Origin: Grammothele lineata
Lineage: Eukaryota > Basidiomycota > Agaricomycetes > Polyporales > Polyporaceae
NCBI GenBank assembly: GCA_002150815.3
Contig: NDFF03000055.1
Location: 186,001 to 250,000, forward strand
Reading direction: 5' to 3'
Length of the DNA: 64,000 nucleotides
Shown: one piece after another, positions 1-10,292 of the stretch
How the letters are laid out: each line of letters starts with the position of its first letter
Numbering within the stretch: the first letter of the stretch is position 1
Notes under the pieces: model-generated
What the model was told of the DNA's origin: nothing
What the model saw: only the letters and a program-made list of their open reading frames with translations
Databases searched by the model: none
Program-made: the position numbers and the translations under genes

Positions 1-2
1 AC

Positions 3-2873
3 CAGCGTTATGGTCATCCTGGCAAGGAGGCAATCACTCGTCTTCCCGACGCTGTGAAAGGAGTTGACAAGGTTTCACCGCCCACCGATCATCCCTGCGA
101 AGGTTGCGCGAAAGGCAAATCAACTCGTGCACCGTTTCCCCGCTCTGAGAAGCGTTCCACCGTACCTGGCGAGTTCTTCCACATGGACGTCGTTGGCCCC
201 ATGCAAACATCTATTGGTGGCTACACGTATTTCGCTGGCTACGTTGATGACGCTACTGGCATCTCCTTCGCCTACGTTATGAAGCGCAAGTCTGACACGC
301 TTGCAACGTTCAAGCTTCTTAAGGCGTATGTTGAGACACAGCTCGACCGGAAGATCAAACGTGTTCGTTCCGATCGAGGGGGGGAATACATGTCTCAGGA
401 GTTTCAAGACTTCTTGCAGACTTGCGGGATTGAACATGATCGGACTATGCCTGGTTCACCACAGCAAAACGGACGCGCTGAACGCTGGAACCGTACAATT
501 ATGGAGAAGGCTTTGTGCATGCTACACTTCGCCGGCCTATCTCACGGTTTCTGGAAACTTGCGCTTGAAGCCGCCGTTCATATCTATAATCGTCAGCCTG
601 TTCGTCGCCTGAAATGGCAATGCCCCATTACCTTGTGGGACGGGACTAAACCAGATGTCTCGTACTTCCGTGTATTTGGGTGCAAAGCTTATGTACACGT
701 GCAGAAGGACAAACGTCAAGGGAAGCTCGACGTGAAGGCCGTTGAGATGACGTTTGTGGGTTACGAAATCGGTTCAAAGGGGTATCGTCTATGGAACCCT
801 CGCACCCGCTCAGTTGAACTGTCTCGCGATGTGACGTTCGATGAGACCATCTTCCCTGCACGCAATGATTCCGGCACTCGTCGTGCTACCCCCGACGATC
901 CGCCATTCCCTGATCTTCGACAACCGGAGAATTCCGACAAGGAACCGGAAGTCGTCGACATCCCGCTACCGTTTGACTTTGGTCCAAGGGATGACGCTCC
1001 TCCTCCTCAACCACCTGCTCCACCTGAACCACCTGCAGCACCACCAGCGCCTGCACCGGCACCGCCACCACCTAATCCTCCAGGTCCACCACCGCATTCT
1101 AACCACCGTCGCGCACGACACCCGACGCTAGTGGGAGATGCTCCGCCGCCTCGACGTTCTGAGCGTGCGAACAAGGGCATACCTCCTAAGCGTTATGGAG
1201 ACAACGCGTATGGTGATGAACCTCCCGCTCAAATAGATGCACGGACGGACTCGGATGGAAACCAACGAGAAGTGATTGAGCTATTGCAGTTCATTAACTA
1301 CTCACGCTATAAGCAAGGCATTCCGCTCAACCGCAAGGAAGCGATGTCTTCGCCTGATGCGGACAAGTGGCGCGCTGCTGAGAAAGCAGAGTACGAATCG
1401 CTTATGGCAAATAAAACCTGGATTCTGGTTCCTCGACCAAAGGACCGGAAGGTGTTGCACTGCATGTGGGTTTACGATCAGAAACATGATGGTACCGCCA
1501 AGGGTCGTCTTGTTATCAAGGGTTACGAGCAAGTGTGGGGTCTAGACTATCACGAGACGTATTCACCAGTCGCACGTTTCGAGTCTATTCGCTTCCTCTT
1601 CGCGCACGCTGCGCTTGAAGATTGGGAAATCGAAGCAATGGACGTCAAGACCGCTTTCCTCAACGGAGACCTTGACGAAGAGATATACATGGAGCAACCT
1701 GAGGGTTGGGTCGTTCCTGGCAAAGAGGACTACGTCTGTCTGCTGAAGAAGGCTATCTACGGTCTTAAGCAAGCCTCTCGCCAGTGGAACATCAAGATCC
1801 ATGACACTCTCACGAAACAGGGATTTGTGCGCACCTACTCGGACGCCGGAGTTTATGTATACCGCCGCAAAGATGAGGATAACCCTTCGCTCGACTTGAT
1901 CATCGTGTTATACGTTGACGACCTTCTACTCATGGGGTCTGATCGTCGCGAGATCGACAAGGTGAAGAAGGCTTTAGGCAAGCAGTACAAGATGAAGGAC
2001 CTTGGTCCTGTCCAACGATTCCTAGGTCTTCGCGTTACTCGAGATCGTGTCTCCCGCACACTCGACTTGGACCAGGAAGAGTACATCGAGGCTTCAATCG
2101 TCCGTGAGGGCATGGCCGACTGCAAACCTGCCAATACTCCTCTACCTGCTGGTGCTGTTCTGGAAGCATCCACGCAGGAGGCATCTGCGTCTTTACGCAA
2201 GCGATTTCAGAGTCTAATGGGCACCCTTCTCTATGCCTGTCTCGGATCGCGTCCAGACATCGCGTTTGCCATTAATCGCCTAGGCAAGTACAACGCGAAC
2301 CCCAGCGAGAAGCACTACGACTACCTCCGTTATGTCGTCAGATACCTCAAGGGGACCTCGCACTATCGCCTACGGTACAACGGCGCATCCAATGACGGTC
2401 TGCTCTCGTTTTCAGACTCGGACTGGGCAGAGGATCGCGACGATCGGCACTCGCAAACCGGGTTCATCTTCATGATGGCAGGAGGCGCTATCGCCTGGAC
2501 GTCTCGTCGTCAGCCTACTATTTCGCTCTCCTCCACTGAGGCGGAATATAAAGCTGCTTCAGATGCCTGTCGCCAGTTGATGTGGCTCCGGACCTTCTGC
2601 GACGAGATCGGGGATGACATCTCGCAAGCAACGCCCTTGTGTATCGACAACCAAGGTGCTATCTTCCTCGCTGAGAACCCCGCTATCGACCGCCGCACAA
2701 AACATGTGGAGGTTCACTATCATTTCGTTCGTGAATTCGTTCAAAGCGGACAAGCGAATGTCTACTACGTTCAGAGCAAGGAGAACTTGGCTGATGTTTT
2801 TACGAAGAACGTTCCTCTCTCTGATCTGACTTACTTCGTTAAGAACTCAGGCCTCGTTACTTCCGCGTCTTGA
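3..2873 (+). CDS. Copia Pol polyprotein (integrase, RT, RNase H), 5' partial
   Basis: Polyprotein that copies element RNA into DNA and inserts it. The frame is open from base 3 (QRYGHPGKEA, the GAG-pre-integrase motif), so the true start is upstream. A His/Cys zinc motif (HPCEGC) lies near base 95. The integrase catalytic acidic residues sit in FHMDVVGP, RSDRGGEY and the Glu of NGRAERWNR. A proline-rich linker spans about 990-1110. The reverse transcriptase has the fingers motif VKTAFLNGDL near 1650 and the active site LYVDDLLLMG near 1910. The RNase H part carries SFSDSDWAEDRDD, SSTEAEYKA and, close to the end, NLADVFTK. All catalytic motifs visible in the window are intact and there is no stop or frameshift, so the right two thirds could be functional. 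Gag and protease are not visible. Confidence 0.95.
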   Translation, partial: QRYGHPGKEAITRLPDAVKGVDKVSPPTDHPCEGCAKGKSTRAPFPRSEKRSTVPGEFFHMDVVGPMQTSIGGYTYFAGYVDDATGISFAYVMKRKSDTLATFKLLKAYVETQLDRKIKRVRSDRGGEYMSQEFQDFLQTCGIEHDRTMPGSPQQNGRAERWNRTIMEKALCMLHFAGLSHGFWKLALEAAVHIYNRQPVRRLKWQCPITLWDGTKPDVSYFRVFGCKAYVHVQKDKRQGKLDVKAVEMTFVGYEIGSKGYRLWNPRTRSVELSRDVTFDETIFPARNDSGTRRATPDDPPFPDLRQPENSDKEPEVVDIPLPFDFGPRDDAPPPQPPAPPEPPAAPPAPAPAPPPPNPPGPPPHSNHRRARHPTLVGDAPPPRRSERANKGIPPKRYGDNAYGDEPPAQIDARTDSDGNQREVIELLQFINYSRYKQGIPLNRKEAMSSPDADKWRAAEKAEYESLMANKTWILVPRPKDRKVLHCMWVYDQKHDGTAKGRLVIKGYEQVWGLDYHETYSPVARFESIRFLFAHAALEDWEIEAMDVKTAFLNGDLDEEIYMEQPEGWVVPGKEDYVCLLKKAIYGLKQASRQWNIKIHDTLTKQGFVRTYSDAGVYVYRRKDEDNPSLDLIIVLYVDDLLLMGSDRREIDKVKKALGKQYKMKDLGPVQRFLGLRVTRDRVSRTLDLDQEEYIEASIVREGMADCKPANTPLPAGAVLEASTQEASASLRKRFQSLMGTLLYACLGSRPDIAFAINRLGKYNANPSEKHYDYLRYVVRYLKGTSHYRLRYNGASNDGLLSFSDSDWAEDRDDRHSQTGFIFMMAGGAIAWTSRRQPTISLSSTEAEYKAASDACRQLMWLRTFCDEIGDDISQATPLCIDNQGAIFLAENPAIDRRTKHVEVHYHFVREFVQSGQANVYYVQSKENLADVFTKNVPLSDLTYFVKNSGLVTSAS

Positions 2874-3157
2874 ACGAGTGGGAGTGTTGAACTTACCGTA
2901 TTTAGGACTGTTACGTAGTCACGGACACTGGATTGCTGTACGATACTTCTATCTTTCGATACCGCATGGTCTCTTGTCTTCTATCACTGTCCTGTGTATT
3001 CCTGTGCGTTCTACGACGCTTCTGTGATTCTTTGGCTGTGCGTAGCTGTACTTGTGACCTGTTCCTTTGTTCCGGATATGTACATCCTTGTATTTGTATT
3101 AGTTCACATGCGGACATCCTGTCTATCACTCGCTTACGTATGCTACTCCTGCTCGTG

Positions 3158-3165
3158 TATATAAG
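3158..3165 (+). promoter_or_regulatory. TATA box of the LTR promoter
   Basis: TATATAAG lies about 270 bp into the LTR, where a U3 promoter is expected. Transcription would start about 30 nt downstream, near 3188-3196. The partial LTR copy at 3318 begins with the base equivalent to 3194, which fits that predicted RNA 5' end. Confidence 0.7.
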
Positions 3166-3216
3166 GAGGACTTTCCCCTACGCACTGCTCCTCAGTCTTC
3201 GCTCTCATACTGAGGA

Positions 3217-3270
3217 GTAAGTACACTCGTTTACTATATGCTTACTATGCTTACTTACACGTACTTGTAG
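3217..3270 (+). other. Candidate 54-nt intron in the LTR leader
   Basis: The segment begins GTAAGT and ends TTGTAG, has CTTAC branch-point-like motifs before the 3' end, and its 54-nt length matches the other introns in this window. The copy at 3318-3365 has the flanking bases joined exactly at these two borders. Shifting the junction by one base either way does not reproduce the copy, so it is unambiguous and without microhomology. That is what splicing predicts and slippage usually does not. Confidence 0.6.
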
Positions 3271-3317
3271 TCGCATTACTGTGTGTCTTACAGGTACCGT
3301 TATATGCAATATAACTA

Positions 3318-3365
3318 AGTCTTCGCTCTCATACTGAGGATCGCATTACTGTGTGTCTTACAGGT
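3318..3365 (+). repeat. Partial LTR leader copy lacking the intron
   Basis: 48 bp identical to 3194-3216 joined to 3271-3295. It begins near the predicted transcription start and lacks only the 54-nt GT...AG segment. It lies 26 bp beyond the proposed LTR end. It looks like a DNA copy of the spliced RNA 5' leader, or the remnant of a second element insertion. Confidence 0.8.
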
Positions 3366-4271
3366 GTCACACGGCGGCGCTGCCCTTCAGGTTCAGCACA
3401 CCACTGCGGTTCTAGACTTCGACAACAAACGGGTTTGAGAAACAGAAAAGTCGAAGGTACTGCAAGAACCGACGTCCGAATGGCCTTTTTAAAGCCCTCA
3501 AGGTAACTTGCAAAGCGACTCGGAGAGGATTCGTCTTCTACAGGACCCGCGAAATGCAATTGTGGATGGACGCTGCATACGAGGCAATTCCGGAGGTATC
3601 ATGTCGAAACACCAATTGCCGGAGTTGCAAAGGTATGGTTCGGTTCATAGTGACCAGGACTTGGAGCGGCTACTAGTCGGGGACAGAAACTCTCTGGTTT
3701 CGCTGAAGCGCTCGCCGCTATTTGTCGGCGCTTCACGTCGGATGCAAACACCAGACAAACGCCGGGTATCACTGGAGGGACGCGTGGGCGCCGGCCAAGT
3801 TCGTACCTCCTCGTTTAACCGTCAACTGATACAGTAGCTTCAAAGTCGAATCCCGCTTCCTCAGCCGGTTCTATCTCAATCCCCTCCAGTTCTAGTTCAA
3901 CGGCTAAGAGCACGTATAACCTCACGTTCGCGGTCACTATCACTGCAGGTAATCCCGAGAGGTTTCGTCTTGCATAACCGGTCATCGTCGGCTAACTCAA
4001 TTCTCGAATCCAACCTCAGCGAGGCTCGTTAGGTGACTACGGGTATCAGGTAGTGAGACTCAACCGACTGGGCGGGGCCTTACAATATCGTATTCATGGC
4101 ACTAGGTTCTGAACCGCTACAGTCATACGAAGTTGAACAAGCGACATCGTATGTGTCCCATCACACATTGTATCACTGGCAGCAGGTATTTGTTGGCAGA
4201 ACCCCGAGATACATTAGAGAAATAGCCCATAGGACCCTCGTAAACACTCATGATGGACAAGGTGAACTCAT
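3366..4271. other. Gene-poor stretch between LTR and membrane-protein array
   Basis: No gene recognised. Short open frames here have no conserved motif and no splice pattern that extends them. Confidence 0.5.
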
Positions 4272-5265
4272 TCACGCCCATTTGTCCCCAGACGGCGTAG
4301 CGGTGACCTTCAGAATGGACTTCCCATTCTTGGCACCGAGGAACGCAATCCCGACGAGGGACAGCGAGTAGAAAGCACCTGTGACCTTCGTGTTAGCCCC
4401 CGAGGAACGACGATAAAAGATGATCACTTCTCCACTCACACCAGCCGGCCGTAATGAAAGCGACGACGCCAAGAGGATGGGCTTTAGTGCAAACTGTGAC
4501 GGCATCGTCTCCAAAGAACTGCTTGAGATCATCGCATGTTGCAAATGCATCAGCAATTAATTCATCGGCCTTTTTCTGCCTTAGAAAGTCTTAGTGGTCT
4601 TAGTGTGTCTGAAATGTCCTTTTTGCGCGTTTTCACCTACAAATTCAGACAAATTCAGACAAAATAAGACGATTAAAGACGTGTTAAGACAACTTCACAT
4701 AGGAGTTAAGATCGTTAAGGTCAGCTAAGGTGAAATCAGGCGAGGCAATTTATTGCTGATGTGTGCCTTTGAACACCTTGTCCCAAAGTTTGGCCTCCTG
4801 GAAACTCTTGGCGCCCGTGACGACGAAGAGGATCCAGATGACGGCTTGAAAAGGTTCTAGTGAGCATCATCAACATAAAACGAACATAGACAACGACGTA
4901 CTAAACCATAGCGCCTCAACGAGAACCCATGTTCCCTTGACGAAAAAGTCTAAGCCGAACCTAGGGATACACGAGCTCGTCAATCCAGTGTAGCCCCGCC
5001 CATACGTCCTATACGTACAAGACAGGGACGGTCACGATCGCGATGACTGAAGAAGCTATCCCCAGGTTGGTGTATTCGTTGTTCTGGCCGAAATTCGACC
5101 AGGCCTCACTCGATTGAGCGCTGAAACCCAACACGACGATGGCGAGGATCCACGCGATTGCTACAATCTGAAGTCAGCGGGAGAACAGTGCGTACTGACA
5201 CGGCATCTAGAACTGGACGACTCACTCAAAGCAGCAGCGCGGTACAAGAAAGCGGCAGAGACCAT
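4272..5265 (-). pseudogene. MARVEL-like 4-TM protein, copy 1, interrupted by an insertion
   Basis: First of four tandem paralogs. Five exons can be read downward from the ATG at 5265: a short N-terminal exon (MVSAAFLYRAAAL), a helix exon (VAIAWILAIVVLGF), one with LFGLDFFVKGTWVLVEALWF, then exon 4 starting TVIWILFVVTGA, and a C-terminal exon ending at 4272. Exon positions and phases match the other copies. Exon 4 is split by a 214-bp inverted-repeat element (4548-4761), whose border brings a stop (4750-4752) after FKGTHQQ. The homologous reading resumes on the other side with FATCDDLKQFF and VCTKAHPLGVVAF, matching the Cys-containing loop and fourth helix of its neighbours. It is read here as a recent pseudogene; a shortened three-helix protein could still be made. 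The MARVEL assignment rests on helix pattern and paired cysteines. Confidence 0.72.
4548..4761. mobile_element. 214-bp inverted-repeat element (MITE-like) in exon 4 of copy 1
   Basis: The ends are a perfect 10-bp inverted repeat (CATCAGCAAT ... ATTGCTGATG). Imperfect complementarity continues over about 37 bp (26 of 37 positions). The interior is AT-rich with repeated short motifs such as AATTCAGACA and TTAAGAC, and has no coding capacity. A TG dinucleotide flanks both sides. Element plus one TG is 216 bp (72 codons), and leaving it out joins the two halves of the exon in frame, which supports insertion into a once intact exon. The transposon family is unknown. Confidence 0.65.
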
Positions 5266-6559
5266 CTTGTTCACGGCGTGAGAGAACTCGGGGAGGATGC
5301 GTGAATGCAGAAGGGTGGACCCGCCAGTGGTGGGGGGTTAAGTAACTCACCTCCGGCCTCTTTATCAAGTCGTCCGCGTGCGACCGCGCGGCTTACCTGC
5401 TTGTTCATCATCCTACAATGAGCGATATTGATTCAATCCCATCTGGTGACCATGGTTCTCCGGATACAGCGCTGTTGGACGACAGAACCTTATACTACCG
5501 CGGTCATTCTAGACACCAGCGAGGCAACGGCCAGGGTACGCACCGAAACGGAGCCGCGGTCGGGGTGTACGGTGACTCGACTCGGCTGTGATCAGCCAAT
5601 GGGGTTCGACCTGCGAAGAAGGACGAGCTGGAGGCAGTGTCGTCAAATTGCGACCGAGGTGATGGCCACCGTGGTTGAGGTAAAACCGCAGGTACATAGC
5701 CGTCTACCGAGCCACAGCCCGTGCGAAGGAGATCTCGCTCGCGACGCCTGTCTGCGACGGCCATTATAACAAGACACACGCTGCCCGAGCGAGGGCGCCG
5801 TTGGATGCTTGGAATTTGTATAAGTTTTCCGAGTCGCGACTCGGACACATGCACAAGAAGACGCTAGCACACCGTACCTGCACATTGTTCCGTGACATGA
5901 ATGGCCTGGCGCTGAGACATGACGTTGGGCGCACTATCTACCCATGCCAGAGACTCCGTGGGCCGTCGCTATATGCATGGGAAACGCGCGGCAACTATGT
6001 GGCACGTAGAAGGTCAAGTCACCATCGGCACCCGGGCGCGATCAGGAGAAGCTTCGAATAAACCCACATTTGACAGATGGCTGAATTTGACGCCCACCAG
6101 CTTGAGCCGCCACTGCTGTGCCCTGTGAATATGATCCGCACTGAGGGGGCCCCTCAGGGACAAGGACTTGCCTTCGATGCACTGTTTACCACTGCCTTTG
6201 ATGCGAGCGCCCCGCTAGCACTTCAAGAGTCGTTCCCAACCGAGTGAACCAAGCCGGCGCTGGCAGGTCACTGGCACAATAGGCACCCCGGCCCGGGCAC
6301 ACGATGACCAGGCACTCACTGTCTTCTTATTTCCGACATCGGTCGGACGAAGCATGCACGTAGGCTAGATGGATCCTTCTACGTATAAGAGCACCCTTTC
6401 TCGTGCTATCGCGTATGATCCAACGTAATCAGCCATACATAACGGTTTTGGCGGCAGGTCGTTCCATGAGCCAGCGTGCGCCAATGCAGAGCTCCGGCCT
6501 CGCAAGGACCAGCCACTGCCAGATTGCACAGGGTATTCGCTTCCCTACATCATCGTCCT
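5266..6559. other. Intergenic stretch between array copies 1 and 2
   Basis: No gene recognised. The open frames on both strands near 5430-6060 overlap each other, lack known motifs and show none of the array family's conserved exon motifs. Confidence 0.5.
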
Positions 6560-7316
6560 CTAAACATTCTTCTCGCCCGCGTTAGCCTTGATGTACCCGG
6601 TCCAGATCGGCTTCCCTCGGCTCGCAGAGACCGCCGCGACAATGAGAAGAATTTGTGCGTAGAGGAGCACTGGTATAGGGTCGAAATGTCAGAGTCACTC
6701 AAGCCTTCGGATGTGGAGTAATGATCCAACACTAGATCGCTTACACACAACACCCGTCACGAGAGAGAAGATCCCGATCGGTTGCGCATCTTGACAGATG
6801 GTGCGGAGATCGTCCAAGAGAAAGACGTCGCATGATGATATCAGAGAGAAGTTCGCCTCCTTGAAGGTGAGCGCGCCCGTCACGATGAAGAGAATCCAAA
6901 CAACGTCTGTACGATACTTGTTCAGTCAAAGTCAGCAAGGACTGTAGTGTAAGACGAACTAAACCATATCAGCTCGAGAAGAACCATAGAGCCATGGCCT
7001 ATGCACTCTCGAAGCAGTCTGATTATGATCAGTGAGAGTCAGTTATGAAATAGCAGAAGGAAAGCAAATACATACAAGACCGCAGTATGAACTAGGGTCA
7101 TGACACTGGCGGCAATCCCGACGTTGTAATACATGGTGTAACCTATGAAGGCTCCCGCGGCGGCCACGCTGGTATGGATGCTGAGAAGGAGTACGATGAT
7201 AGCAGTAATCGCGGAGACCACTGCATGATTATCAGTATTGGGAGATAACAGCGAACAGACTGTGACTGGTGCTCACTAAGTGAGATAATGCGGTACACGT
7301 AGAATCCAGAAGCCAT
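6560..7316 (-). CDS. MARVEL-like 4-TM protein, copy 2
   Basis: Small integral membrane protein (about 180 aa) with five introns. Exons read from ATG 7316: MASGFYVYRIISL; then MVSAITAIIVLLLSIHT with the second helix (VGIAASVMTLVHTAVL); then CIGHGSMVLLELIWF; then VVWILFIVTGALTF followed by a loop with two cysteines (SSCD and TICQDAQ) and IFSLVTGVV; last LLLYAQILLIVAAV with a tail containing PIWTGY, stop TAG at 6560-6562. Each intron has GT/AG ends and the same phase as in the other copies. The four-helix layout with a Cys-Cys loop before helix 4 resembles fungal MARVEL/Nce102-like proteins of plasma-membrane domains. No function is claimed beyond that. No frame-breaking change is seen. Confidence 0.72.
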
Positions 7317-7435
7317 CTTGTGCTGCAGAAGGGAAAGAATGTGGAGAAGGAAAGTGTAATAACGTGAAGTAAGAACGAAGAGAGGAAAAAAGAGGACCCG
7401 CCAGTGGTGATGGACATAGCGAGACCATTCTCCAC

Positions 7436-7443
7436 TTTATATA
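7436..7443 (-). promoter_or_regulatory. TATA box of array copy 2
   Basis: TATATAAA on the minus strand, 120 bp upstream of the ATG at 7316. Confidence 0.6.
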
Positions 7444-8321
7444 TGAGAGCGACGCCACCTGACTATATCGGATACTGTGACAGTGTCTATGCCTTCGGTC
7501 TGGCTCTTGGTCGTCTCGAACTTATCGTCAGATCAGAGTTCGCAGCATCGGACATCGAGGCCAGACACAGCTCTTCGTCCCGGCGCTGTTGCGTATGCAC
7601 ACAGTTAGCCACTCATGGCGCAGAAGCGATACGGGTACAGTACCCACCATTGAGTTGGATGCAACTCCTAGAGCAAGTGATTCGATGGTTCAGCGTTCCA
7701 GACGTTCACCTGTTGCGCCCATGGCGTACCTATTGCACCCATATCGAACGGGTGCGCTCTCGAGTGATAACCAAGCCCAAAAGCCGGAACGTACGCTCGT
7801 CCCAGTTGCACAGCTCTTGCAGACATTGAAGATGCGACAGAAGACCGCTGTGCTCCGTGGGGACGCCACTGACTTCGTCGCCAATCACGACCTCCGCGCC
7901 ACAATAGCATCCGGACAACCTGCCAAACATTATTTCCGTGCCCGGTGGGATATACTCACAGTTCATGTAGCCACTGAGTAGAGTACCCCGCCCGACGGAC
8001 CGACGGCATAAGTACAGCATCTCACAGCAACATTCAGCCCGACACCGTTCTTCGAAGGGCAATAGACTCGGGGTTCAAGAAGAGCAGCACAGCAGGTCCT
8101 GTAACTGTCTGGAGTAAGCACGTGCATCAAAGGGACTGGTATGAGCCACCCACCTTGCCCGAACCTCTTCAGTTCAACTCTTTCATAGATAACAGATTCC
8201 GAAGTTCGCGCTTTGCTCTCGAGCGCGAGCGTCAACAAAGTCGTCCTGGGTCACGATATATGAAAGCTCATCGAGTGTAAGGCAGAGGTGAACATCCAAC
8301 AAAGTAAAATCACTAGCTCGT
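7444..8321. other. Intergenic stretch between array copies 2 and 3
   Basis: No gene recognised. Overlapping open frames of 80-140 codons occur on both strands but none shows a family motif. Confidence 0.5.
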
Positions 8322-9105
8322 CTACTTCCCCGTCTCGCTTGCATCTAGCACGAAAGTCGTCCAGACATTTTGCGCAACGACATGTGACCTTCTCAATGCA
8401 ACGACGATCAAAATAAGGCCGTAGATGAGCACTGAAACATGGCCGATGAATGAGCGAAGGATGTCTAAGCAATCAGGATGGACTCACAAACTATAGCCGT
8501 CAAGAAAGAGAACAGAGAGGCTAATGAGACATTATAACATATGGTGGCCACCAGTTCTAACTCGCCCTCCAGCGTAGCCTCCACGGCACACGTCTGGATG
8601 AAGTTTACGCCGGCGTCGTGGAGTGCGATGGATCCCACACAGATCCATGCAACAGTGACGAGAGCTGTAGACGTATGAGCAAAACGTTGGATAGAGCATT
8701 GTTATAACACTCACATATCGATACCAGCTCCGAAGCGATCGTAGAGCCCATTGTACTACCCATCAGGTCTCGTAGTAGCCTAGGATTCCAGCTTGGCGTG
8801 TCAATGATGGTGTGATGGCCATTGAAGGTCATAGACGTACATTGGTGGGATGCTGAGTAGCGTCCCGACGCCAGCAAAGATTCCTAGTGTGGAGAATGTA
8901 GAGAACGGGGACTTCGACAACTCTCCGCTAGGGATACCGTCATAGATCCGCGCACTATAGACTAGCGCGACGGTGGCGAATGTGGTAATGACTACTATTG
9001 GATATTGGAGGGTGATCAGTATCGACATAAGGCGCATTAGAAATGATATATCACAATACCTAAGGCGGCGACACGCGTACGGAACACGCAGAACAACATC
9101 GCCAT
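8322..9105 (-). CDS. MARVEL-like 4-TM protein, copy 3
   Basis: Same six-exon plan as its neighbours. Start ATG 9105 (MAMLFCVFRTRVAAL; a second Met two codons on is possible), intron of about 60 nt, then VVITTFATVALVYSAR (helix 1) and FSTLGIFAGVGTLL (helix 2). A short exon (LLRDLMGS, then IASELVSI) is followed by LVTVAWICVGSIAL (helix 3), a loop with two cysteines (FIQTCAVEA and ATICYN), and SLASLFSFLTAIV. The last exon is LLIYGLILIVVAL with a tail containing NVWTTFVLD, stop TAG at 8322-8324. The frame is intact. It is the most diverged of the four in the loops, but the helix-3 signature (SE-L then W-I) and the tail motif VWT-F tie it to copies 2 and 4. Topology suggests a plasma-membrane or vesicle protein; the role is unknown. 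Confidence 0.7.
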
Positions 9106-10292
9106 GAGCGCAAAGACGTCTAGCCTAGCGCAAGGGGGCGCAAACGTAACAGAGGAGGGGCCGGGGGGAGGCGCGGCGAGATGCACGCCATGAATACCCA
9201 ATGTCATTCACAGTTTCGCAGTACTGCGTGATAGATGAGCTCGTCAGCTGTAAGCCGCGATTGCTGTCCCGTACGCAGTTGTCAATGAGAGAAACCTATG
9301 AGATGGGCTGCGCATTATTCTTATTCAGAACAAAAAATGGCTGAGACACGCACGTCCTAACATGACCCACCTCAAAATGATATCTCCATACGCATCCTCC
9401 TCTTCTACATGGAGCAGAAGCAGCGAGACGCGAGCAGTGAGCGCAGCAAGCACACAGCCCCGTCATTTTTCTGGACTCGGAGTTGTGTAGCTTGAACTTG
9501 CAAACATGGCGCATTTACTTACCTTTATATACAGGCGCGTGCAGCATGAACGGCGATGGTCCGACAATGTCAACAGCCTTGAACGCGAAGCTGCTGTGCC
9601 GTGCGTTGGCCGTGCGACTCAATGATGAGTGCGCGATTGTGGCAATGGCTTCGACGGGCGGTGACGTGCGCCAACGCACACTGCGGCAACCGCCGACGCC
9701 ACCGTGATCCAGAATGGAAGGAGTCGTCCCATCAGTTCCATGCATACGACCGTCTTCAAGGTCCCCCAGTGCCTCCACTGCTCAACTTTCAGCTTTTCTT
9801 TCCTTCAGTACACCCAGCCGCCAACGATGCCAGGATGGAAACCAAAGCCTTACGCAACATGAAGACAAACCAGATCGCTCTTCAGCAAGATAGCCGCGGA
9901 AGCTCACTTCCGTTGACGGTTCTGATAGAAGAGGCTCAGAAATACAAATAAGTTACATATCTACGCACGGGCGTCGGCAAGGCGCGTCGCGTCGCACGGA
10001 GACGCGATCTAGCAGCGGTTTCCACCCTAGCACCCATCAAGCGTTTGCGCAGCAGCAGTCGTCTTTATTCCATGAGCTTGCGAAACCGCCACCCGCCGCC
10101 GCACAAGGAACGGGGAACGGAGGACGGAGCAAGGGCCGGCAGCCGTCCCGCGTGGACAACCACCGCTACGGCGCACGACAGTCGGAAGGGGCGTGGCGAG
10201 CACAAAAACGAACGTAGAAAGGGGCACCGCGAGCAAACGGGCGCGTGCGAGAAACGATCGACCCAGGGTCCCGACTATTACAATACACTGTC
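9106..10292. other. Intergenic stretch between array copies 3 and 4
   Basis: No gene recognised and no extra copy of the array family found. Confidence 0.5.

Larger units (their letters stand above)
1..3292 (+). mobile_element. Ty1/copia LTR retrotransposon, 3' part
   Basis: The window opens inside the pol gene of a Ty1/copia element and runs through its end into a 3' LTR. The order GAG-pre-integrase, integrase, reverse transcriptase, RNase H is the copia order (gypsy elements have integrase last). The frame is open from the left edge to the stop at 2871-2873 with no break, so this copy may be young. The 5' LTR, primer binding site and gag lie outside the window, so LTR-LTR identity and age cannot be judged. 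The right border is placed at the TGT...ACA ends of the LTR and is less certain than the coding part. Confidence 0.93.
2885..3292 (+). repeat. 3' LTR of the copia element
   Basis: Directly after the pol stop comes a purine-rich stretch (gagtgggag, the polypurine tract position) and then TGTTGA at 2885, a typical LTR start. The matching end is placed at ...TTACA at 3292, giving about 408 bp with TGT/ACA ends. The LTR holds a TATA box at 3158 and a candidate 54-nt intron at 3217-3270. The right end is an inference because the 5' LTR is outside the window. A short tail (3293-3295) is also shared with the downstream partial copy. Confidence 0.7.
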
